Shown here piece by piece: positions 23,671-29,812 of a stretch of DNA of 29,812 bases. The translations under genes were made by a program, and so were the position numbers. The stretch covers positions 1 through 29,812 of the forward strand of contig JAKFFO010000136.1 in the NCBI GenBank assembly GCA_036675035.1, read 5' to 3'. The notes under the pieces were generated by a model. That model searched no databases and was not told the origin of the DNA. It was given only the letters and a program-made list of their open reading frames with translations. Source of the DNA: MESE01 sp036675035 (GTDB lineage: Bacteria > Pseudomonadota > Gammaproteobacteria > Burkholderiales > Burkholderiaceae_D). Position 1 is the stretch's first letter. Each line of letters starts with the position of its first letter.

Positions 23671-24741
23671 TCAGCGCGCTGCCGAGAACTGGCCGCTGCC
23701 GCTCACGTTGTGCGTGGTCATGTCCCAATCGCCTTTAACTACATCCGCCGCCGGCCCATAGAATTGCCCGTTGCGGATGAAGCCGTTCATCGCTTCTCCG
23801 TTATAGGTACCAGTCATGGAATTTCCGACATAACCACCCATTTGCACCAGATTGAATGTCGCGCTGCCCTTGCCGTTATCGAAAATGATGTTGCCCGGGA
23901 TATTGGGAACCATACTTGAAATGTTCGCGAAATCGACGTTCATCGTCAGGGACCCGGTGACCGGTGTGGCATTCGTCAAAGCACCGGAGATGGTTCCGAC
24001 ATAGGTCGCATTCAGTGCAGTCGGCCAATTTGCTCTCGGCGTGACTGAAGGCGGGGTGACTGCAGGCGGGGTGTTGCTCGACGCGTTAGCCGCGAGCTCA
24101 TAAACGGTTTCGACGATTCGGAGTTCATTACCCGTGTTTGAAAGCAGACCGGCGGCAATGGCCGACGCGACGAATTGTGTGGCCCAGGTCGCCCCATCCT
24201 CGCCAATACTGTGTGCAAATATGGAAGCAAAATCAGTTTGGGTGATTACATTCTGAATTGCGTTCAAGTCGGTAATGCCCGAATCATTACCAATGAGCAG
24301 GCCGTCGCTATCGAGGGATCCGCCTATTTCTTTCATGGCGATCGCGTAGACATTGGAAAAATCGATATCCGAAAACGATTGCCCATTGTTCGGCTTGGCG
24401 TCGCTACCGGAATCGAGACCCATGATCAGCGCTGCAATTTTTGCGAATTGAGCGCGATTCATTGTCTCTGACAATTCAGGATTATCTGATCCGCCTGAAA
24501 AAATGCCTGCATCGATCAAGGCCTTCATTTTTTCTTCAGCCGGAGTGCCCTGCGTAACGACGGTTTCATTTCCGGGAATGGCATTTCCCGCCGGCGCACC
24601 GTCGGCGGCCCATGCGCAATGCATTGTCAAACCGGAAAACAGCAGCGCTGCAGCGGTCCGGAATACCGGTCCTGCAGATCGCCGGATCGACGCAGTGTGA
24701 TTCTTATTGACAGAGAATTTTTCTATATTCGCTTTGGCCAT
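23671..24741 (-). CDS. Putative Slam/T11SS cargo: SLH-like region plus TbpB-like barrel domain
   Basis: A 356-residue exported protein. A long signal peptide (basic residues 1-28, hydrophobic 29-40, likely cleavage after AWA at 45) has no lipobox. Residues 68-200 resemble S-layer-homology repeats: MKALIDAGIFSGGSDNPEL, then MNRAQFAKIAALIMGL, FSDIDFSNVYAIAMKEIG and a second degenerate copy. A Pro/Thr linker (223-236) leads to a beta-rich domain (240-356) ending FYGPAADVVKGDW and GSGQFSAAR, close to the closing strands of TbpB/hemophilin barrels (FYGP.A.E.GG...G.GVF). AGGGAGA 6 bases upstream sets the start. The Slam-type gene follows. Surface exposure and ligand are inferred. Confidence 0.72.
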   Translation of the reverse strand: MAKANIEKFSVNKNHTASIRRSAGPVFRTAAALLFSGLTMHCAWAADGAPAGNAIPGNETVVTQGTPAEEKMKALIDAGIFSGGSDNPELSETMNRAQFAKIAALIMGLDSGSDAKPNNGQSFSDIDFSNVYAIAMKEIGGSLDSDGLLIGNDSGITDLNAIQNVITQTDFASIFAHSIGEDGATWATQFVASAIAAGLLSNTGNELRIVETVYELAANASSNTPPAVTPPSVTPRANWPTALNATYVGTISGALTNATPVTGSLTMNVDFANISSMVPNIPGNIIFDNGKGSATFNLVQMGGYVGNSMTGTYNGEAMNGFIRNGQFYGPAADVVKGDWDMTTHNVSGSGQFSAAR

Positions 24742-25423
24742 CGTCAGTCTCCCTTTTTGTATGGCCTGCATCGTAGGGGCTACGATTTCTTGCACGGCTG
24801 CTGTTCTTGTAGCGGCAAGGCAGCCCGGCGACCATGTTGGCGAAGTATATATTAATTGCTCAAATACATTTTATTTTGGCAACTAAAGAGTTTTTCTTCG
24901 ATTGATTTCCTGCTGACCAAGGTTCAGCGCCCTCCGAGAAGTCCCTTAATGTATTTGCAAAGTATTCGCATGGGATAACCGGATTGACAGCAGCCCAGGC
25001 GCGAACAACCGGTTGGGCATGTAGAAAGCAAAAGTCCATTTCCTGACAAGCCAGTTGCGCATGCCGATAGTGCAGGCTCGTTTACCGCTGCGTTAGCGAA
25101 GATCGAGTGCGAAGAACAATGCCCCCATTCCTTGCCTGAACGAATTGCCGATCACTGAATCGAGCAGCGACGAACACCAAGAGCCTATCCCGGCAGGCTC
25201 TAAAAAAAAGTCACCAGGACCGCAATTCTGGCCCCGATGTTCGCTCTCGCCGCAATGAATGCGGTTATGAACCAGGTATAACGGGATCGCGTAATGTTTA
25301 CGCTTATCGGATTGAGGTGGTTGTCGTCATTCAGCTGCTTCGAGTCGCGTCGGCGCCGATTCTCGGACCCCGACTCGAATCAGTGGAACTGCCGTTACCT
25401 TTGGTGATTCGATCAGCCCCCGG
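24742..25423. other. Long intergenic region upstream of the cargo gene
   Basis: About 680 bases without a convincing gene. The part near the cargo gene is AT-rich (24840-24890) and on the - strand contains TATACT (24844-24849), a possible -10 box, with an A/T-rich upstream stretch. At 25180-25201 a 7-bp hairpin (AGAGCCT with AGGCTCT) is followed by TAAAAAAAA, the wrong polarity for a terminator on either strand. Short frames such as one of 39 residues at about 24947-25066 on - cannot be supported. Confidence 0.4.
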
Positions 25424-26059
25424 TCACGCCAGCAGCCCCGGAAACAGTGTGCCGAGCCCGCTTGCGATCATCTCGATCGAAATCGCAGCGATCATCAAGC
25501 CCATCAGGCGCGTGACGACGTGGATTCCGGTTTTGCCCAGTCGCCGCGCAATCATCGGTGCGGCGCGAAACGCCAGCCACACCGACAGCGCCACCAGCAC
25601 TACCGGGATCAGCAACAGGGCCTGATTCAACACGCCGCCTTGCGTTGCACCCGACGCCACGATCACATGGGTAATTGCCCCCGGGCCCGCCAGCAGCGGC
25701 ACGCCCAGTGGCACCACGCCGACGGAATCCTTGTCCTCCGCCTCCTGCGCCTCGTCCTCGGTCTGTCGCTGCGGGCTGACATGCGCCTGAACCATCGACA
25801 GCGCGAGCAACAGCAGCAGCAAGCCACCCGCAACCGAGAAAGCCGCGAGGCGAATCCCGAAGAATGCCAGCAACGGGTCGCCGACATAAGTGAACAGCGT
25901 CAGTATCCCGAGCACCGTCAGCGCCGCGAGCCGGGCCGCGGTTTTGCTCTGAGCCAAACTGTAACCACGAGTGGCCATGAGGAAAATCGGAATGACGCCG
26001 ACCGGGTCGACGATGGCGAACAACGCGAATGCGGATTTGACGAAGGCGAGGATATCCAT
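25424..26059 (-). CDS. MarC-family integral membrane protein
   Basis: A 211-residue inner-membrane protein with six hydrophobic segments. It starts MDILAFVKSAFALFAIVDPVGVIPIFL, the hallmark of MarC proteins (FALVNPxG), and contains VGVVPLGVPLLAGPGAITHVIV and VVTRLMGLMIAAISIEMIASGLG. An acidic loop (TEDEAQEAEDKD) separates the halves. Some members move small neutral amino acids; despite the name, a role in multiple antibiotic resistance is not supported for the family. I use the ATG at 26059; a GTG two codons upstream (26065) is possible. It is a single gene. Confidence 0.92.
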   Translation of the reverse strand: MDILAFVKSAFALFAIVDPVGVIPIFLMATRGYSLAQSKTAARLAALTVLGILTLFTYVGDPLLAFFGIRLAAFSVAGGLLLLLLALSMVQAHVSPQRQTEDEAQEAEDKDSVGVVPLGVPLLAGPGAITHVIVASGATQGGVLNQALLLIPVVLVALSVWLAFRAAPMIARRLGKTGIHVVTRLMGLMIAAISIEMIASGLGTLFPGLLA

Positions 26060-26320
26060 GCCCACATCATAGCCGCATCATGCGGGGCGGGCACAATGCA
26101 CCAATGAACCGAGAAGAACGCTCAATTCGGATCCCGCCCGAGATGCTGCCTTGCATGACTTCAGAGGCATGATCGGCTGGAATGAACCGCGTTGCCATGG
26201 CTCGCCGCAGCATCGGTTGCTACTGCCGGTCTGGGCGATCAATAAAATAACCGAAACGAATTATCTCTCGGCGTTGCTTGCTCGGAAACTCAGTATTTTC
26301 GGTAATTTCCAATGAAGAAC

Positions 26321-26338
26321 GACGGCACATGGGCCGTC
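26321..26338 (-). terminator. Hairpin at the end of the thioredoxin gene
   Basis: GACGGC (26321-26326) pairs with GCCGTC (26333-26338), overlapping the thioredoxin stop codon. On the - strand it is followed by GTTCTTC, a weak T-rich tail. Confidence 0.35.
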
Positions 26339-26669
26339 AAGTCGACGTGGCGACCCTTGCAAGCGCTTCACTAATCTCGGCGGCACTATCCGGGCGAACC
26401 AGCCGGGCCACTTCGGTTCCATCGCGCAGGAAGATCAGAGTCGGCCAGAGCTTGACGCGAAATGAACGGCCCAGTCGCCGGCCGGGGCCGTCCTCGATTT
26501 TGATATGGCGTACGCCGGGATGAAGTTCCATGGCCGAAGCCAGCAACGGCTGTGCGGCGCGACAATAACCGCACCACGCCGTTCCGAATTCAATCAGCGC
26601 CGGTCCCTGCAGCTGGTCGACATGTTCGCGGGCAGGTTCCACTGCCGAATAATCATTGGTCATTGCCAT
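26337..26669 (-). CDS. Thioredoxin-family protein
   Basis: A 110-residue cytosolic thioredoxin-fold protein. The redox motif is W-C-G-Y-C (residues 32-36) in IEFGTAWCGYCRAAQPLL, instead of the usual WCGPC, and the cis-proline loop is KLWPTLIFLRDG. Replacement of Pro by Tyr between the cysteines should raise the redox potential compared with thioredoxin 1, so the protein may act as a reductase for specific partners. AGGA 6 bases before the ATG at 26669 favours this start; the frame reaches 26732. There is no signal peptide. The gene is not in an obvious operon. Confidence 0.88.
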   Translation of the reverse strand: MAMTNDYSAVEPAREHVDQLQGPALIEFGTAWCGYCRAAQPLLASAMELHPGVRHIKIEDGPGRRLGRSFRVKLWPTLIFLRDGTEVARLVRPDSAAEISEALARVATST

Positions 26670-27030
26670 TTGAGATCCTGAATCAAACCCTCGCCGTAAG
26701 CTTGCGAAGTTTCTGCTCTGCCATTTAGTCACATCCGCATGGTGGACATTTTACGCACGTTTTACGGCTGTCGGCAGACGAGGAGAAACCGGCCTGGGAA
26801 GAGTAACGTGCGAGCGCTTCATTGATCGCACCAGCTAAAACGCATACCGTCGCCAGCGCATTCCAGTCAGGACGGCACGCGACGGCACTGGTGGGTAAAC
26901 GCTACTCGCACGATCATGCCATGCGTCCCGATCGCTGCATCGATATCAAATGACGCTATTTCAAGCCAAGTGCAGTCGCCAGTTTTTCCGTGTCCGCAGG
27001 TGGCCGGTGGCTCAGGACCAGCGAGAGTAA
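26670..27030. other. Intergenic region without a recognisable gene
   Basis: About 360 bases upstream of the thioredoxin gene. It should contain that gene's promoter on the - strand, but I cannot point to clear boxes. No RNA gene or repeat is visible. The right end borders a decayed beta-propeller fragment. Confidence 0.35.
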
Positions 27031-27390
27031 TTCGCGGCAGCGCCGGGATCGTTCTCCGGCTGTGGAGCGACCGGAGACGCACTGCTCAATGGCGTACACG
27101 GACTGGCATTCCATGGCAGCACCGCGTACGGCATCAACTTTAACAATGACACAGTGATTCATTGCGCGATCGATGCAACCACCGGATCATTATCATCCTG
27201 CGCGAACGCCGGCGTGCCATCGCTAAGCGGACGGGAAGGGATTACGGTCCTCGGGTCCGGAATTTATATCGCAAACTACAAGAGCCATACGGTGACTCAG
27301 TGCTCGATCGGGGCGGACAGCGCGCTCAAGAACTGTTTGAATTCGGGGGCGACATTGCTGAATAGCCCGATTGGGATTCAGTTCCAGTAA
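27031..27390 (+). pseudogene. C-terminal fragment of a beta-propeller repeat protein
   Basis: The frame is open from 27031 (just after a stop) to the stop at 27388-27390 and encodes about 119 residues with internal repeats: TVIHCAIDATTGSLSSCANAG and TVTQCSIGADSALKNCLNSG lie about 47 residues apart, each followed by a GI..(G)..YIANY-like strand, and an earlier degenerate copy (CGATGDALLNGVHGLAFHGS) precedes them. Such cysteine-marked blades occur in long secreted YncE/NHL-like propeller proteins. No start codon, ribosome binding site or signal peptide is present upstream in this frame; the Met at 27154 lies within a blade. I read it as a remnant of a larger gene. Function is not assigned. Confidence 0.55.
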
Positions 27391-27453
27391 TTGGGTGGCG
27401 TGGAGCCAGGGCAGCCGGTTCGGTGTCGGCCATCTGCGTCTAACGGGCAGACG

Positions 27454-27491
27454 AAAAAACACGCTGCGGCGGCCTACCGCTGCAGCGTGTT
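27454..27491 (-). terminator. Rho-independent terminator reading on the minus strand
   Basis: A 15-bp stem with one G-U pair (27458-27472 with 27477-27491) has a 4-base loop. Read on the - strand it ends in a run of six T (from 27459 down to 27454), so it would stop transcripts coming from the DUF1059 gene about 250 bases away. Confidence 0.75.
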
Positions 27492-27679
27492 CTTAAAAGC
27501 CTGGCCTGCGGACATCACATCTTTCTTCGTCACTCGAAACGACCAGTTCATCGCGACCAAGGCAGTAGATAGCGGCCAGGACACTTCTGAATCGACCTGC
27601 AGTCGGGTTTGATTGGGCTGCTGGGGAAACCTATAGCCCAGGCCGCCGACATCGTGATGACCTCGTTCCATGTTTTCTT

Positions 27680-27715
27680 CACTAAACGAAGGCGCACATG
27701 CGTCCTCGTTTAGTG
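27680..27715 (-). repeat. 36-base hairpin just after the DUF1059 gene
   Basis: CACTAAACGA (27680-27689) pairs perfectly with TCGTTTAGTG (27706-27715), and the inside (GCGCA with TGCGT) extends the stem with mismatches. It starts 23 bases past the stop codon and lacks a T-run on either strand. It may protect the 3' end of the mRNA or bind a protein. Confidence 0.5.
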
Positions 27716-27737
27716 CGCGGGCAAAGAATTCGCCCGG

Positions 27738-27956
27738 TCAGGCTGCGACGGTTGCCGGTTTTTCCAATGGTGGAACGCCTTCCTTGAAAAGTTGCCTGAC
27801 CTGTTGTCGCAACTCCGGCGTGTCTTCATGTCCGTGGATTGCGACGGCATGCTGGACTGCAGCTTCAGTCAATTCCTGATCGGTGTCGGCACAGATTGCG
27901 ACGGTGCAGTTCATGTCGCTTGGAAATTCGCGACAGTCAATATATTTACGAGCCAT
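27738..27956 (-). CDS. DUF1059 small protein
   Basis: A 72-residue soluble protein with the DUF1059 pattern MARKYIDCREFPSDMNCTVAICADTDQELTEAAVQHAVAIHGHEDTPELRQQVR. Cys8, Cys17 and Cys22 plus two histidines near residues 36 and 41 could bind a metal, but the family role is unknown. A strong AGGAGG lies 5 bases before the ATG, suggesting high translation. It is monocistronic, with a hairpin after the stop and a T-tailed terminator further on. Confidence 0.88.
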   Translation of the reverse strand: MARKYIDCREFPSDMNCTVAICADTDQELTEAAVQHAVAIHGHEDTPELRQQVRQLFKEGVPPLEKPATVAA

Positions 27957-28378
27957 GATGGCCTCCTGTCATTCAAATTGGAGGCGGCGATTTCCAAACG
28001 CGATAGCCAGTGAATGAATGCCGCCCCTTTCAATTTATAGTCAATCCCCGGTGCCATTTCAAGGCTGCTCGAAGGCGATTTCTGTCGGAATCTTCAACCG
28101 GCCACCTGGCCCACTCAAACCGCTTAGCGTTGAAAGACTCTCTTGCGACATCGACTGCGGCATTGCATCCGTGAATGACTGAACATGCTTTCGCCAGAAA
28201 GGCAAGGACGTTTCGTTTTACATAGTTCCCATGTCATTCCAAATTCGTTTTCAGCGATAGCGCCCGCACTCGGTAAGTGAATATTCTCCTTCAGCCATGC
28301 AAGCGCATCGGTGTTTTCAACATCCTATCGAAATCTGAAAACAATTGCGCTTGCGCTGACGCATATCAATGAGGCTCC
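27957..28378. other. Intergenic region containing a possible decayed gene
   Basis: No intact gene is seen in about 420 bases. The right part should hold upstream sequences of the FAD oxidoreductase, the left part the promoter of the DUF1059 gene. The - strand contains protein-like segments in two frames, listed separately. Confidence 0.4.
28059..28324 (-). pseudogene. Possible frameshifted remnant of an unidentified gene
   Basis: On the - strand, a segment open from 28324 reads DVENTDALAWLKENIHLPSAG and then AIAENEFGMTWELCKT. A second frame, open from 28217, reads LPFWRKHVQSFTDAMPQSMS, then LSTLSGLSGPGGRLKIPTEIAFEQP, and stops at 28059. Both have normal amino-acid composition and would join near 28215 with one frameshift, giving about 85 residues. 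There is no start codon or ribosome binding site for the first part. I do not recognise the protein. A chance pair of open frames cannot be excluded. Confidence 0.3.
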
Positions 28379-28531
28379 ATGAACCGCAAACCTATCATTA
28401 ACGACAGGTGCTGCTCATGCAGTACGTCTTCCGAAACTTCTTCGCAGCATGATCCTTGCTGCACGGCGTATTTCTCTGTGGTGCCTCAGCGGGGCGTGCA
28501 GAACTGTGCTGCGTTGTCATTGCCCCTTTGA
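28379..28531 (+). CDS. Possible small cysteine-rich peptide upstream of the FAD oxidoreductase
   Basis: A 50-codon frame starting ATG at 28379 with GAGG 4 bases upstream. The product carries six cysteines (11, 12, 14, 27, 28, 43) in a CCxC...CC arrangement and ends 24 bases before the next gene. It could be a metal-binding peptide or a leader peptide that controls the oxidoreductase. It is short and may be chance; no family is recognised. Confidence 0.25.
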   Translation: MNRKPIINDRCCSCSTSSETSSQHDPCCTAYFSVVPQRGVQNCAALSLPL

Positions 28532-28555
28532 TTGGAACCCAATACGAAGAGGTGC

Positions 28556-29812
28556 ATGATGACCAGCATGAAAAATGATGTGGTTGATGACTTCAAATCC
28601 AAACTGAGGGGGCAATTGCTCCAGCCGGACGATCCCGGCTACAACGAAGCCAGGACAATCTGGAATGCAATGATCGATCGCCGGCCAATGATGATCGCGC
28701 GCTGCGCCGGCGCGGCGGACGTAATGAATTCCGTCAAGTTCGCGCGCGACCACGACCTGCTGCTGGCGATACGCGGCGGTGGCCACAATATTGCCGGCAA
28801 TGCCCTTTGTGACGATGGGATGGTGATTGACTTGTCCGGCATGAAGTCGGTCCGGATTGATCCGGACCAGCGTCGTGCCTATGTCGAAGCGGGCGCCACG
28901 CTGGCCGATTTTGACCATGAAGCACAGGCCTTCGGCCTTGCCACGCCATTGGGAATCAACTCGACCACGGGCGTTGCCGGATTGACGCTTGGCGGCGGCT
29001 TCGGCTGGCTTTCCCGCAAGCATGGACTAACCGTAGACAACCTGATCTCGGCAGACATTATCACCAGCAATGCCGAGCGCCTGCATGTCAGCGCAACTGA
29101 AAATCCGGACCTGTTCTGGGCGATACGCGGAGGCGGCGGCAACTTCGGTGTCGTCACGATGTTCGAGTTCCAGCTTCATCCGGTCGGGCCGGAAGTGCTG
29201 AGCGGCTTGATCGTTTTTCCATTCAGCCAGGCGAAGCAGGTTCTCACGCAATATCGCGACATGGTGAAATCCATGCCGGATGATCTGAGCGTCTGGGCCG
29301 TACTGCGCCAGGCGCCGCCGCTGCCCTTTCTGCCCGCCGAAGTCCATGGCAAGGAAGTCGTGGTGCTGGCAATCTGCTCCACCATGAAACCCGATGATGC
29401 GCTGCGCGCAATCGATCCACTTCATACTTTCGGGCAGGCCTGCGGCGAACATGTCGGCGCCATGCCGTATGCCGCCTGGCAAAAGGCATTCGACCCGTTG
29501 CTGACACCGGGCGCGCGCAACTACTGGAAGTCGCACAACTTCACGGAACTCAGCGACGCCGCCATCGACACCGTGATCGACTATGTCGCCAGACTACCCT
29601 CGCCGCAATGCGAAATTTTCCTCGGATTGATCGGCGGACAGGCCAACCGCATGCCTGTCGATGCGACTGCGTATCCCCATCGCAATGTGTCGTACGCGAT
29701 GAACGTGCATACCCGCTGGACCGATCCGGCGGAAGACGACAAGTGTATTTCGTGGGCGCGTGAATTTTTCTCGGCAGCAGCACCGTATGCAGCGGGCAGC
29801 GTCTACATCAAT
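28556..29812 (+). CDS. FAD-binding oxidoreductase, berberine-bridge type (3' end outside window)
   Basis: At least 419 codons are open to the window end. The N-terminal FAD_binding_4 (PCMH-type) domain has LLAIRGGGHNIAGNA, where the His is the residue that binds FAD covalently in this family, then AGATLADFDHEAQAFGLATP and GINSTTGVAGLTLGGGFGWLSRKHG. The position that holds a second FAD-linking Cys in bicovalent enzymes is not Cys here, so one covalent bond is expected. The visible end (AAPYAAGSVYIN) begins the BBE C-terminal motif, so only about 40 residues are missing. Members oxidise sugars, alcohols or alkaloid-like substrates; the substrate is unknown. AGAGG lies before the ATG. There is no signal peptide. 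Confidence 0.9.
   Translation, partial: MMTSMKNDVVDDFKSKLRGQLLQPDDPGYNEARTIWNAMIDRRPMMIARCAGAADVMNSVKFARDHDLLLAIRGGGHNIAGNALCDDGMVIDLSGMKSVRIDPDQRRAYVEAGATLADFDHEAQAFGLATPLGINSTTGVAGLTLGGGFGWLSRKHGLTVDNLISADIITSNAERLHVSATENPDLFWAIRGGGGNFGVVTMFEFQLHPVGPEVLSGLIVFPFSQAKQVLTQYRDMVKSMPDDLSVWAVLRQAPPLPFLPAEVHGKEVVVLAICSTMKPDDALRAIDPLHTFGQACGEHVGAMPYAAWQKAFDPLLTPGARNYWKSHNFTELSDAAIDTVIDYVARLPSPQCEIFLGLIGGQANRMPVDATAYPHRNVSYAMNVHTRWTDPAEDDKCISWAREFFSAAAPYAAGSVYIN

Larger units (their letters stand above)
27391..27737. other. Intergenic stretch with two strong hairpins
   Basis: No supported gene. Short frames on both strands (27391-27612 on +, 27474-27671 on -) overlap the hairpins and have no ribosome binding site. 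The two hairpins are listed separately. Confidence 0.4.

Noticed and set aside
25180..25209. Hairpin followed by TAAAAAAAA as a terminator or insertion-sequence end
   Set aside because: The A-run is on the wrong side for termination on the plus strand and precedes the stem on the minus strand; no partner repeat or transposase is nearby.
27474..27671. 65-codon minus-strand frame between the two hairpins
   Set aside because: It overlaps the terminator hairpin at its end and has no ribosome binding site.
1..29812. CRISPR arrays, transposases, integrases, rRNA or tRNA genes
   Set aside because: No regularly spaced direct repeats, no transposase-like frame and no structural RNA signature was found in the window.

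Overview
The window reads as chromosomal DNA of a betaproteobacterium, most likely order Burkholderiales and plausibly Oxalobacteraceae. The reasons are the leuS-lptE-holA-proA gene order, a second IF-1 gene with a longer C-terminus, moderately high GC, and REP-like intergenic palindromes. I assign this from gene content and order only; no database search was possible.

Left part (1-8719). The end of leuS runs into lptE and holA with tiny gaps, so leucyl-tRNA charging, the LPS-assembly lipoprotein and the DNA polymerase III delta subunit are probably co-transcribed. proA follows after a gap holding an inverted pair of REP-like palindromes, and a second, different inverted repeat pair separates proA from a HemJ/CopD-type membrane protein. 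Next come a GST-kappa/HCCA-isomerase-like protein, a THUMP-type 23S rRNA methyltransferase (RlmL-like), a VOC protein, a PaaI-type thioesterase, a TfoX C-terminal-domain protein and a YafY-type HTH/WYL regulator, all on the + strand.

Middle part (8720-16300). A succinate-semialdehyde dehydrogenase (gabD-like) has a hairpin running into its ribosome binding site. It ends at a near-perfect bidirectional terminator shared with a convergent TetR-family gene. That regulator is divergent from a Bcr/CflA efflux transporter, and a 19-bp dyad lies between them as the obvious operator candidate. A DMT permease, the second infA with a long untranslated leader, a small hypothetical protein and a secreted Asp-box (sialidase-fold) protein follow.

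Right part (16476-29812). This is more accessory in character: a membrane hybrid histidine kinase, a secreted WXXGXW-repeat protein with an Asp-rich tail, several small membrane proteins (one behind a strong promoter overlapped by a perfect dyad), MarC, a thioredoxin, a DUF1059 protein, a berberine-bridge-type FAD oxidoreductase cut by the window end, and two likely decayed gene fragments.

The most interesting unit is 22203-24741 on the - strand. A secreted protein with an SLH-like N-terminal region and a TbpB/hemophilin-like C-terminal beta-barrel domain is followed 55 bp later by a TPR plus outer-membrane barrel protein of Slam (DUF560) type. Together they look like a cargo/translocon pair of the Slam or type XI secretion kind, with a cargo architecture I do not recognise as described.
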